Positions 44,633 to 52,128 of a DNA stretch of 64,000 bases are shown here, one piece after another. The notes beneath the pieces are model-generated. The model was given only the letters and a program-made list of their open reading frames with translations, had not been told where the DNA came from and searched no databases. Origin of the DNA: Alphaproteobacteria bacterium (GTDB lineage Bacteria > Pseudomonadota > Alphaproteobacteria > CAAGCB01 > CAG-977). Made by a program: the position numbers and the translations under genes. Location of the stretch: contig CAAGEP010000003.1 of the NCBI GenBank assembly GCA_900768875.1, forward strand, positions 372,001-436,000. Reading direction: 5' to 3'. Every line of letters begins with the position of its first letter. The stretch's first letter is position 1.

Positions 44633-45199
44633 TTATTCAGCCGATTCAAACACTTTTCTGAGCAAAACTTCGGATTTCGTAAGCGTTGTCGCTTTCGCGC
44701 CATAGCGCTGAAGCTTGAAATCCGCGTTTTGTTTTTGGTTCGCGGCTTCGCACGGACAGGCAACCGCGCCGACATAATAAGTACCGGGCTGCAAGTCTTT
44801 GAACACAAAATTACCGTTTTGGTCAGTTCTGACCTGCTTGTTATGCTGCAAAGCAATCGGATCGGCCTCTTCCAACGGTTCGTTTTTCGTCCAGTTGCGC
44901 ACGAACCATTCTTCGGAATAATCGGTCGCGGGATTCAGCACAACCAACTGATTGGCCAAACATTCCTGCGCGCCATTGACGTCAATGCACAATTTTCCGA
45001 ACAGTTCGGCCTCGCCTTTTCCTTCAAAGGGCTTGTATTGTTCGGGATTCAGTTTAATTTGACGCGGCAGAACGTGAATCGGCGCGCACGGCGCGGGTTT
45101 CGTCTGTTCCGCTTCGGCTTTGGCTTTTTCCTGCTCATCGGATTTCGAGCAGGCCGCAACAAGGCTGAGCGTCAACAAAGAAATCAGCAGTTTTTTCAT
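44633..45199 (-). CDS. Lipoprotein with carboxypeptidase-regulatory-like domain
   Basis: 188 codons from ATG 45199 (GGAG upstream). Signal sequence with lipobox VAAC (Cys near residue 17), a Lys/Glu/Ala-rich linker, then a beta-sandwich-like region with two Cys (KLCIDVNGAQEC) and RTDQNGNFVFKDLQPGTYYVGAVACPC. The latter matches the transthyretin-like pattern of carboxypeptidase regulatory domains (T-D-x-N-G-x-F-x-F-x-x-L-x-P-G-x-Y). Expected anchored in the envelope; ligand unknown. Confidence 0.75.
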   Translation of the reverse strand: MKKLLISLLTLSLVAACSKSDEQEKAKAEAEQTKPAPCAPIHVLPRQIKLNPEQYKPFEGKGEAELFGKLCIDVNGAQECLANQLVVLNPATDYSEEWFVRNWTKNEPLEEADPIALQHNKQVRTDQNGNFVFKDLQPGTYYVGAVACPCEAANQKQNADFKLQRYGAKATTLTKSEVLLRKVFESAE

Positions 45200-45270
45200 A
45201 ATCAAGAACTCCTCGTTTCAATTTTGCTTCCATTATTAGAAGCTTTTTTGCCACTTTTGTCAATTCGGCA

Positions 45271-45298
45271 TTTACCGAACGGGAATAATCGGTATAAT
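45271..45298 (+). promoter_or_regulatory. Promoter of the Sel1/Cys-module operon
   Basis: TTTACC (45271-45276) and a consensus TATAAT (45293-45298), 16 bases apart, 26 bases before the start codon. Confidence 0.6.
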
Positions 45299-45324
45299 CG
45301 AAAGCCTACAGAAAGGGTTTGCCT

Positions 45325-46416
45325 ATGCGTTTCGGCGTGTTTTTGTTTTTGATGTTTGCCGTTTTTCCGCATTCCGTCCGCGCGGAAAAAACGGATTTCC
45401 AGTCGGCTGAAAGTCTGCTTTACGCGCGGAAAACGACGCAAGCGGTTCCCGAATTGGCGAATTTGTGCGAAGCGGGAACCCTGCGGGCATGTTCATTGTT
45501 GGGCTTTGCGTACAACGCGGGACGCTACGGATTGAAAAAAAATGAAAAACAAGGCGTTTTCTGGTATGAAAAATGCGCCGAACGGGAAAAAAACTTTTTC
45601 TGCCACAATGAATTGGGACGTTTTTACGCCAAACGCGGCGACTACGGCAAAGCATTGGAATACTACAAAGCCGGCACGCGAAAAGGTAACACCGAAGCCC
45701 AATACCGCTACGGCAAAATGATTTTGGACGGCAAAGGCATTCACCCCGACGCCGAAAAGGCGCTTCGCCTGCTGCGCCGCGCTGCCCATTCGGTCAAAAA
45801 GCCCAGTAAATCCGCCCAATGTCTGCTGGTTGAAATGTCATACTACGGCATCGGCATGAAGCCCAGCGCGAAAGACACCGCATACTGGCTGAAAAAATGC
45901 GACAACCCCTTGATTCGCGCTTTGCGGTCTTTTTACGGTCACGGCGTCCCGAAAGACCGCGTCAAAGCCAAGGAAATTTTGACGCAAGCCAAACTGACGG
46001 AAGCACTGAACGACTGGAAAGACTTTACGGGACAAGGCTCGCCGTCCGTCGGGGAAACAACCGTGCGCGATCAAAACGTTCCCGAAGACTGCTTCAAGCA
46101 GGAACTGTTGTTCGGCACGGGGCGCAAAAATCCGAAAATCGAAACATACGCCGTTAAAATCTTTCATCCCGATTATTACCGAACATTTGACGTCCGCGAC
46201 GGTTATACGGAAAAAACCGGCGGAGGCGAACAAATGATGGAAGCGTGCGGCATAACGTTTTATACCACAATCGAAAACAAACGTCTGTTCAACAAAGCGT
46301 TGAAGCAAGGGGCGCTCATCAAAATCGGCGTTTACACAAACGCCTGTCTGGGGGCGGAGATTCGCGGCGTGTGCGCTTTGAATCTGCCGTGGAAAGAAGC
46401 GGAGGATGCCGAATGA
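45325..46416 (+). CDS. Secreted Sel1-repeat protein
   Basis: 363 codons from ATG 45325 (AAAGGG upstream). Signal peptide cleaved after VRA near residue 20. Residues about 30-210 hold Sel1-like (TPR-class) repeats: CSLLGFAYNAGRYGLKKNEKQGVFWYEKCAE, NELGRFYAKRGDYGKALEYYKAG, QYRYGKMILDGKGIHPDAEKALRLLRRAA and others, several with paired Cys. The last 110 residues are different, Cys-containing and beta-like, without a recognised domain. It overlaps the next, Cys-module gene by 4 bases, so both are made together and exported. Confidence 0.78.
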   Translation: MRFGVFLFLMFAVFPHSVRAEKTDFQSAESLLYARKTTQAVPELANLCEAGTLRACSLLGFAYNAGRYGLKKNEKQGVFWYEKCAEREKNFFCHNELGRFYAKRGDYGKALEYYKAGTRKGNTEAQYRYGKMILDGKGIHPDAEKALRLLRRAAHSVKKPSKSAQCLLVEMSYYGIGMKPSAKDTAYWLKKCDNPLIRALRSFYGHGVPKDRVKAKEILTQAKLTEALNDWKDFTGQGSPSVGETTVRDQNVPEDCFKQELLFGTGRKNPKIETYAVKIFHPDYYRTFDVRDGYTEKTGGGEQMMEACGITFYTTIENKRLFNKALKQGALIKIGVYTNACLGAEIRGVCALNLPWKEAEDAE

Positions 46417-47201
46417 AACCCGTTTTGCTGTTGCTTTTGCTGTTCTGGGCGGAATCCGCCGCGGCATATACTTATTCTTATGTTCCCAAATCATCCTCGC
46501 CTGTCATTTACAACTTTTTGTACCGCAAACGTGAAAAATGCCAAACGGGGAAAAAGCAGCCTTATCCCAAACAAATCGGCGCATGCGCGGCTTGCCCCGA
46601 AAACAGCGCGTACATGATTGACGATATCAAAAACAAAGCCTTTTGCTTGCGCTGCCCCGCCGGCACGCTTTTGGCGAAAAAAGACGGATACCCGATGTGT
46701 TTAAGCCTGTATCCCGTCGTTGACGGAAAGGCCGTCAAGCCGTCGAAACGCGACGTTTTGCCGTCCGATTTGGAACGAATGGCTTTCGGATTGAGCGCCG
46801 CATACAAAACAACCCTGCCGCCCAAAGAAAAAACGACCGAAAAAACGTTCCGCAACAAAGAACCGCTGAAAAACGTCTGTCCGTCCGTTTATCCGGACGA
46901 TCCGCGCGCAATCCGCGAAATTGAAATTTGCAAACGGTTGGCGCAACAAAACGACTTTTTATGCCCGTATGTTGAAAAAAATACGGAAAACCGCTGGACT
47001 TGCCGCGCCTGCCCCAAAAACGCGCCGTACAAGGACAAACAAGGCGGCTGTTTCACCTGCCCCTATGGCGAAGAAATGGTGTCTTTGCCCGACGGGAAAT
47101 CCGTTTGCGCGTCTATGGCGCCCAAACCCGAAAAGAAAAAGCCCGCCGTAAAAAAATCGACCGGCAAAAAGAAAACAATCAAACGCAAAAAGCGGCGTTA
47201 A
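46413..47201 (+). CDS. Secreted protein with duplicated Cys-rich module and basic tail
   Basis: 262 codons from ATG 46413, overlapping the Sel1 gene stop. Signal peptide ending AAA near residue 18. Two copies of a module C-x2-CP-x-N...C-x2-CP-x-G...DG-x3-C are seen, at about residues 50-100 (ACAACPENSAYM, FCLRCPAGT, KDGYPMC) and 195-238 (TCRACPKNAPYK, CFTCPYGEE, PDGKSVC), with other Cys between. The pattern recalls TNFR/EGF-like disulphide folds. The last 25 residues are almost all Lys, Arg and Thr. Function unknown; a disulphide-rich surface or periplasmic binding protein is an inference. Confidence 0.72.
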   Translation: MKPVLLLLLLFWAESAAAYTYSYVPKSSSPVIYNFLYRKREKCQTGKKQPYPKQIGACAACPENSAYMIDDIKNKAFCLRCPAGTLLAKKDGYPMCLSLYPVVDGKAVKPSKRDVLPSDLERMAFGLSAAYKTTLPPKEKTTEKTFRNKEPLKNVCPSVYPDDPRAIREIEICKRLAQQNDFLCPYVEKNTENRWTCRACPKNAPYKDKQGGCFTCPYGEEMVSLPDGKSVCASMAPKPEKKKPAVKKSTGKKKTIKRKKRR

Positions 47202-47911
47202 CGTCTTAAATCCGTGATAACGCCGTGCAGCGTTCTGACATCTTGCGACGTTAGATTCGCGCGCAGGAAAATACTGCGCAAATTACGCATCATCCGCGGC
47301 TTTTTTTCGGGAGAACGGAAATATCCCGCCTGCTCCAATTCATCCTCCAAATGGGAAAACAGATGTTCCAGCTCCGTTTTATCGGCGGGAACGGTGTTCG
47401 GCGTTGGCAAACATTCCTCCGCCGTCGAATCGGTCAAACGGAAAATCTCATATCCCGTCAGCAAAACGGCCTGCGCCAGATTCAGCGAACAATGCTTCGG
47501 ATTCAGCGGAATGTTCACAATCGCGTCGGCGTACGCCACGTCTTCGTTTTCCAACCCCGTGCGTTCGGGGCCGAACATCACGCCGCATTTAACGCCATGC
47601 GATTGCTGCGCTTGAATGTCTTTCGCCATACCCTGCCCCGTAAAAACGGGCTTTATCATATCGCGCGGGCGTCCCGTCGTCGCGTAAACTTTCTGCAAAT
47701 CGGCAACGGCTTCTTCCACCGTTTTAAAGACTTTGGCGTTGCGTAAAATCTCATCGGCACCGGAAGACGCCGCAATCGCGCGGGAACAAAGCGGATCTTC
47801 GTCGGGATCGACCAAACGCATTTCGGGAATGGCGCAATTCATCATGGCGCGCGCCGCCGTGCCGACATTTTCCGCCAACTGCGGACGAACCAGAATAAAT
47901 ACGGGTTTCAT
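47198..47911 (-). CDS. trmJ: tRNA (cytidine/uridine-2'-O)-methyltransferase TrmJ-like
   Basis: 237 codons. SPOUT-class RNA methyltransferase that should 2'-O-methylate position 32 of tRNAs. LVRPQLAENVGTAARAM (motif 1, Asn-Val-Gly), CGVMFGPERTGLENEDV (motif 2) and IPLNPKHCSLNLAQAVLL (motif 3 of the knot) are all present, with the C-terminal helical extension of TrmJ. It converges on the Cys-module gene with a 4-base overlap. Confidence 0.9.
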   Translation of the reverse strand: MKPVFILVRPQLAENVGTAARAMMNCAIPEMRLVDPDEDPLCSRAIAASSGADEILRNAKVFKTVEEAVADLQKVYATTGRPRDMIKPVFTGQGMAKDIQAQQSHGVKCGVMFGPERTGLENEDVAYADAIVNIPLNPKHCSLNLAQAVLLTGYEIFRLTDSTAEECLPTPNTVPADKTELEHLFSHLEDELEQAGYFRSPEKKPRMMRNLRSIFLRANLTSQDVRTLHGVITDLRR

Positions 47912-47915
47912 AGCT

Positions 47916-48476
47916 CTATTTCTTTTTCAAAGTCGTCATCTGTTTTTTTTGCTGTTCCAGCAAAGATCTGAACGGGATTCCCAACGTGTTTTCCGTTTTA
48001 CGGATGACTTGCCGGCGAATGGCTTTGGCGTCGTCGGGTGTTTTGTATTCCGGCGGCTGAATGGTTGAAAATGCGTCCATCATCAGCTTTGACGCGTCAT
48101 CGGGATTTTTTTGGATCTCCTTTTCCAACCCTTCGGGCAAATCGATTCCGTTTTGGCGCATGATTTTAACGGCTTCGACCGCTTCTTTGGTTGTCATATC
48201 CGTAAAACTGTCGTTTGCGCGGTACATATCGTTTGCTCCAACCGCATCTAACCCGTCCGGAACGGCTTTCAGTTCCAAAAAGTCCTCTATCGACAAATCG
48301 CCGATGTTTGCGATCGTCTGCCCCGTTTGCACGGATTGCCGATTCAAACGTTCCATTTCAGCCTTGTTTTTGGAAATCCGCGCGGCGGCGGCAGAGATGT
48401 CTTCCTCGGCAAAAGCGGGAGAAACGGCCAATCCGCAAACGCCTGCTGCAATCAAAAATTCTGTCAAAAAACGCAT
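47916..48476 (-). CDS. Unknown secreted helical protein
   Basis: 186 codons, AAGGA before ATG. Signal peptide cleaved after AFA near residue 23. The mature protein is charged and helical, with a Lys/Gln-rich end; no Cys and no recognised motif. It stands upstream of trmJ with a 4-base gap, so the two share the promoter at 48509. Function unknown. Confidence 0.65.
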   Translation of the reverse strand: MRFLTEFLIAAGVCGLAVSPAFAEEDISAAAARISKNKAEMERLNRQSVQTGQTIANIGDLSIEDFLELKAVPDGLDAVGANDMYRANDSFTDMTTKEAVEAVKIMRQNGIDLPEGLEKEIQKNPDDASKLMMDAFSTIQPPEYKTPDDAKAIRRQVIRKTENTLGIPFRSLLEQQKKQMTTLKKK

Positions 48477-48508
48477 CGGACAATCCTTTTCATAAACGAT
48501 AGATAATG

Positions 48509-48537
48509 ATTATATCCCAAACAATCGGCCTTGTATA
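48509..48537 (-). promoter_or_regulatory. Promoter of the secreted protein-trmJ unit
   Basis: On the minus strand TATACA (48532-48537), a 17-base spacer and a consensus TATAAT (48509-48514), 33 bases before the start. Confidence 0.6.
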
Positions 48538-48604
48538 CACCGAAGGGCGGTCTTTTTATTTTTTCCCGCTTGGCGCATCATAAACAAGCAAGGAGAAAAA
48601 CGCC

Positions 48605-49084
48605 ATGGCTAAAATTTTAAACTTGAAATACCCGCTGATTTTGTTTTGGCTGATTAGTTTTGCGGCCGGCACCCTGTTCGCCGTCATCATTGATGCCAAC
48701 ACAGGCGAAGTCATCGCCGGAACAAACGGGCAATTCCTCATGCCGTCGTCCCGAATGATGTGGTTGGTTTGCTGTTCCGTCGCTTATTTGTGTCAAGCAG
48801 CGTCCTATTCAATCATTAGCGGAATCGCGCGCGAAGAGGACGACGAAATCCCCGTCCTGCTGTTTTGGGGACAGTTTTTTCTGGTTATCGTTTGGCTGGG
48901 CTTGTATTTCGGCCTGCATCTGGCGGGGGTGGCGCTGTTTGATTTGTTCGCCGCGATTTTGATTATAGTGTTCGCCTTTTCCGAATTTCGAGCTATGTCG
49001 ACCACGGCTGCGCTGTTGATGCTGCCTTATATCGGATTGGTTTGCTTTCTGCTGTTCATGAACATCTACACGTTTTTGATTTAA
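48605..49084 (+). CDS. tspO: TspO/MBR family membrane protein
   Basis: 159 codons, AAGGAG before ATG. Five hydrophobic segments. The order and wording fit TspO: an N-terminal helix, WGQFFLVIVWLGLYFGLHLAGVALFD (the family has a W-x-x-LFFGLH-x-P-x-ALxD block), then AALLMLPYIGLVCFLLFMN (family LLLPYLxWVxFAxxLN). The first loop, normally PPxWxFxxVW, is altered (MPSSRMMWLV), so ligand binding may differ. TspO proteins bind porphyrins and steroids and respond to oxygen or stress in alphaproteobacteria. Monocistronic. Confidence 0.75.
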   Translation: MAKILNLKYPLILFWLISFAAGTLFAVIIDANTGEVIAGTNGQFLMPSSRMMWLVCCSVAYLCQAASYSIISGIAREEDDEIPVLLFWGQFFLVIVWLGLYFGLHLAGVALFDLFAAILIIVFAFSEFRAMSTTAALLMLPYIGLVCFLLFMNIYTFLI

Positions 49085-49090
49085 ACATGG

Positions 49091-49116
49091 AAAAAGGGGC
49101 GTTGTCGCCCCTTTAT
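49091..49116 (+). terminator. Terminator of tspO
   Basis: AAAGGGGCG (49093-49101) and CGCCCCTTT (49106-49114), TTGT loop. Confidence 0.8.
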
Positions 49117-49187
49117 CCGTTCTTTTGCAAAAAGTTAAAAAAGTCTAAACAAATCAATATGTTTTTCACAAAATAAATTCATCTCCG

Positions 49188-49219
49188 TTAACAATTTAAT
49201 TACCTCTGACGCCTATTCT
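49188..49219 (+). promoter_or_regulatory. Possible CtrA-type promoter region of ccrM
   Basis: TTAACAATTTAA (49188-49199) holds two TTAA half-sites, but four rather than seven bases apart. It lies where a -35 would be for the TATTCT at 49214-49219. In Caulobacter ccrM is under CtrA control. The match is partial. Confidence 0.25.
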
Positions 49220-49252
49220 GGTTGACAGAAAAGATTACCGAATGGGTGCATT

Positions 49253-50338
49253 ATGACCGCTTTGAAAACAAACGTTATCCTGTCGGGTGACAGCATTGAA
49301 ATGATGAACAGCCTGCCCGAAAAATCCGTCGACATGGTATTTGCCGATCCTCCTTACAATATGCAGTTGGGCGGGGAGCTTTTTCGTCCCGACAATTCGC
49401 AAGTGGACGGTGTCACCGACGAATGGGATCAATTCGCCGATTTTCAGGCTTATGACAAATTCACGGTCGACTGGCTGAAAGCCGCCAAGCGCGTGCTGAA
49501 AGACGACGGAACGTTGTGGGTCATCGGTTCGTATCACAATATTTTCCGCGTCGGCAATATGTTGCAGAACTTGGGATATTGGATTTTGAACGATGTCGTT
49601 TGGGTCAAAGCCAACCCCATGCCGAATTTCAAAGGCACGCGCCTGTGCAACGCGCACGAAACGCTGATTTGGTGTTCCAAATCGCCCAAAGCCAAATTCA
49701 CGTTCAATTACGAAGCGATGAAAATCTTTAACGACGACAAGCAGTTGCGCAGTGATTGGGAGCTGCCGATTTGCAGCGGCAACGAACGGCTGAAGGACGA
49801 AAACGGCGAAAAGCTTCATTCGACGCAAAAGCCCGAAGCTTTGCTGTACCGTATTTTGACGATGTGCACCAATCCCGGCGACATAGTGCTTGACCCGTTT
49901 TTCGGAACGGGAACGACGGGCGCGGTCGCGAAAATGTTGGGACGCCGCTTTATCGGCATCGAACGAGAACAACGCTACATCAACGGCGCGCAAGCCCGCA
50001 TCGACGGTATCATGCCTGTCCACGACATGTCTGCCCTGCAAATGGTCAGCAAACGCAAAGAGCCGCGTATTCCGTTCGGGACGGTCTTGGAATACGGATT
50101 GCTGCAAGCGGGTGATTGGCTGTTTGACGCGAAACAGCGCTTTGCCGCGAAAGTGCATGCCGACGGTTCGCTGACCGCCGACAACATTTCCGGCTCGATT
50201 CACAAAGTCGGCGCACAACTGCAAGGATTGCCCAGCTGCAACGGTTGGACGTTCTGGCACTTTGAAAAGCGTCACCATGATTTGGAAGTCATTGACACCT
50301 TGCGGCAGGAAATTCGGACAAAATTGTTCGCCGCTTGA
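49253..50338 (+). CDS. ccrM: Cell-cycle DNA adenine methyltransferase CcrM (GANTC)
   Basis: 361 codons. It methylates adenine in GANTC. Beta-class amino-methylase order: DPPYN at residues 32-36 (motif IV) precedes the AdoMet motif DPFFGTGTTGAVA near residue 207. TRLCNAHETLIW and LPICSGNERL are typical of the CcrM/HinfI group. The C-terminal 80 residues (GTVLEYGLLQAGDWLF, ADNISGSIHKVGAQLQ, CNGWTFWHFE) form the RAMA-like extension specific to CcrM. It is a solitary methylase with no restriction gene. The ribosome site is weak (GGGTGCATT). Caulobacter CcrM is tied to the cell cycle; the same is inferred here. Confidence 0.96.
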   Translation: MTALKTNVILSGDSIEMMNSLPEKSVDMVFADPPYNMQLGGELFRPDNSQVDGVTDEWDQFADFQAYDKFTVDWLKAAKRVLKDDGTLWVIGSYHNIFRVGNMLQNLGYWILNDVVWVKANPMPNFKGTRLCNAHETLIWCSKSPKAKFTFNYEAMKIFNDDKQLRSDWELPICSGNERLKDENGEKLHSTQKPEALLYRILTMCTNPGDIVLDPFFGTGTTGAVAKMLGRRFIGIEREQRYINGAQARIDGIMPVHDMSALQMVSKRKEPRIPFGTVLEYGLLQAGDWLFDAKQRFAAKVHADGSLTADNISGSIHKVGAQLQGLPSCNGWTFWHFEKRHHDLEVIDTLRQEIRTKLFAA

Positions 50339-50349
50339 AGTTTCTCTTT

Positions 50350-50389
50350 CAAAAAGCCCTGCAAAGACAATTTTGCGGGGCTTTTTTTG
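50350..50389 (+). terminator. Terminator of ccrM
   Basis: AAAAAGCCCTGCAAA pairs with TTTGCGGGGCTTTTT (one mismatch), followed by a T-run. Confidence 0.85.
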
Positions 50390-50412
50390 TTTCATTTTAT
50401 CGAAAAAAGTAT

Positions 50413-50418
50413 TATAAT
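50413..50418 (+). promoter_or_regulatory. -10 element of the HESRH gene
   Basis: TATAAT, 30 bases before the ATG; the expected -35 position (TTTCAT near 50390) is poor. Confidence 0.4.
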
Positions 50419-50447
50419 TTCGTCCAGTTTTTATAGGGAGGCTTCTT

Positions 50448-51518
50448 ATGTCCGTTTTGGCTGATGCTTTTAATCCGAAAAATCGGGAACATTCGTTTTT
50501 ATCTCGCGTATTTTCATCGCCGATTATGCGCGGTTCGTACAAAGACGAACAACCCGAAATCGCTTTTGAATTAACCGGTTCAAAAGCGGAAAAAAAGCGG
50601 CTGGCTCACTTAATCAATATGATTGCCAAAAACTCCCCCACCGGTAAAAAAGTGTTGGAAGATGCGGCACAATCCGGATATTCCGTCGGATTCGAGCTGT
50701 TGGCGAACAGTTGCGGCACATGCAGCAAGGAAGACAAAAAAATTCTGCTGAATCCGTGCATGACCGACGCCAAACTGACGACAACGTTTGCACATGAATC
50801 GCGCCACGCACAACAAGATATGCGCGGCATTGATTCGCATTTTTGCACTTATGACATCGCGACGGAGCTGCGCCTGCGCCGCTCCAAAGAAGCCGATGCG
50901 CAAGCCGTCGCCCTGCAAACCGCGTTGGAAATCCGCGCGGCGACGCATGACGGTTCGGCGTTCAAAGCGTTCAAGGAAGCTTATCCCCCCATTGTCGCGA
51001 ATATTCCGCTACATTCCGCAGACAAACCGATTGAAAAAGTCGTTGCGGATCGCAATATGAATATGTCAATCGCGTTTCGGGGATGGTTTGACCAGCAGGA
51101 TTTGGTTTCCGCCTATGAACACGGATATTTGAAAGCGCACTTGGAATCCGTTGACGGCAAAGACGAAACGGAACAGTTGCATATTTTCGCACAAAGGCCG
51201 TTCCGCGGACACATGACATCCGCGCAAATTGTCGAAAAAGTGTGCGAAACGGAAAACGGCGATTGTTATTTGAAAAACGACTTGTATATTTTGGACAATC
51301 CGAAAATGTGCGGCATCGCTTACGAAACCAAAGAGGCTGCCGACCGTTTCTTTTTGCGTCGATTGAAATTGACGGATCAGATGAAAGATTACAGCTATCA
51401 GCAACTGCCGTCCCGCGGATCTTTGTCCGGTTTTTCACACAACAGCAACGGCGGCCGGTCGTTTGATATTAAAAAAGCCGCTTTGTTTAACAAGCTGTAT
51501 CAAAACAAGGCGCGCTGA
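50448..51518 (+). CDS. Putative zinc metallopeptidase (HESRH motif, DUF6782-like)
   Basis: 356 codons with a strong GGGAGG site. No signal peptide. The centre of the N-terminal half has ILLNPCMTDAKLTTTFAHESRHAQQD near residues 104-125, where HESRH is an HExxH zinc motif; a following Glu in RSKEADAQAVALQ may be the third ligand. The NP-x-L-x-HExRHAxQ pattern is like the DUF6782 putative metallopeptidase group found in alphaproteobacteria. The C-terminal half is unknown. Being without an export signal, it may act inside the cell or leave by another route. Confidence 0.65.
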   Translation: MSVLADAFNPKNREHSFLSRVFSSPIMRGSYKDEQPEIAFELTGSKAEKKRLAHLINMIAKNSPTGKKVLEDAAQSGYSVGFELLANSCGTCSKEDKKILLNPCMTDAKLTTTFAHESRHAQQDMRGIDSHFCTYDIATELRLRRSKEADAQAVALQTALEIRAATHDGSAFKAFKEAYPPIVANIPLHSADKPIEKVVADRNMNMSIAFRGWFDQQDLVSAYEHGYLKAHLESVDGKDETEQLHIFAQRPFRGHMTSAQIVEKVCETENGDCYLKNDLYILDNPKMCGIAYETKEAADRFFLRRLKLTDQMKDYSYQQLPSRGSLSGFSHNSNGGRSFDIKKAALFNKLYQNKAR

Positions 51519-51530
51519 TGTTGCAGACAA

Positions 51531-51560
51531 AAAAAAAGCCCTCTTCGAGGGCTTTTTTTC
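51531..51560. terminator. Bidirectional terminator after the HESRH gene
   Basis: AAAAAGCCCTC and GAGGGCTTTTT form an 11-bp stem with a TTC loop between converging genes. Confidence 0.9.
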
Positions 51561-51572
51561 CAATTCTGCCGG

Positions 51573-51998
51573 TTATTTCGTTTTTGCTTCGGATTTCGGA
51601 GAAACAGTAAAGGAAACGATTGAACCGTTGACCAAATCCTGCTCCAACTGAATAGTCGCGATGCGGCTTTTGTTGGTAAAAGTCATGACGCTGATTTTGG
51701 AACGCACGACGGTGACTTCCTTCCAACCGAACTTCGGCATTTCCGACATATAAAAATCGAACATACTGTTCAAAGAATACGGCGTCGAAAACACCAACCG
51801 CCCAATCCATGCCGAAGAACCGCCCAACAACAGCGTTTGCTTCAAATCCATTGTCGCTTTTTCGGGAATGGGAATGTCGTTGAATTGTGCAAAGCTGGGC
51901 GACAAACCATTTGCATCTTCGGCGCTTCTGTCCATCGATTCGGAATGAACGCACCCCGTTACGGCAATCAACGCCAAAACCAGCAGTAATTTTCTCAT
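51573..51998 (-). CDS. Small lipoprotein of unknown function
   Basis: 141 codons from ATG 51998 (GAGGA upstream). Signal sequence with lipobox VTGC (Cys near residue 16). The mature domain has alternating beta strands (GRLVFSTPYSLNSMFDFYMSEMPKFGW, VRSKISVMTFTNKSRIATIQL) that resemble the fold of small outer-membrane-associated lipoproteins in which a strand pair follows a helix carrying a Y-x-x-x-M-x-x-x-GW motif. No partner in the operon; function unknown. Confidence 0.7.
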   Translation of the reverse strand: MRKLLLVLALIAVTGCVHSESMDRSAEDANGLSPSFAQFNDIPIPEKATMDLKQTLLLGGSSAWIGRLVFSTPYSLNSMFDFYMSEMPKFGWKEVTVVRSKISVMTFTNKSRIATIQLEQDLVNGSIVSFTVSPKSEAKTK

Positions 51999-52070
51999 CA
52001 AGGTCATCCTCAAAGTTTTCAATCTTTTCGTTACTTTAAGCAAGGTTCGTTAAAAACACCTTAAAAAAGC

Positions 52071-52098
52071 TTTACTTTACCGCCCGTCCCGATATGAT
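52071..52098 (+). promoter_or_regulatory. Promoter of pyrG
   Basis: TTTACT (52071-52076) and TATGAT (52093-52098), spacer 16, about 30 bases before the start. Confidence 0.5.
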
Positions 52099-52128
52099 AC
52101 CCGAAAACCCATACAGGAAAGGCTGATT

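Noticed and set aside
49222..49227. TTGACA just upstream of ccrM as its -35 box
   Set aside because: A -10 at the usual distance would fall at the start codon and no such hexamer is present.
49253..50338. Modification subunit of a restriction-modification system
   Set aside because: No restriction endonuclease or specificity gene is near, and the C-terminal extension is that of the solitary CcrM group.
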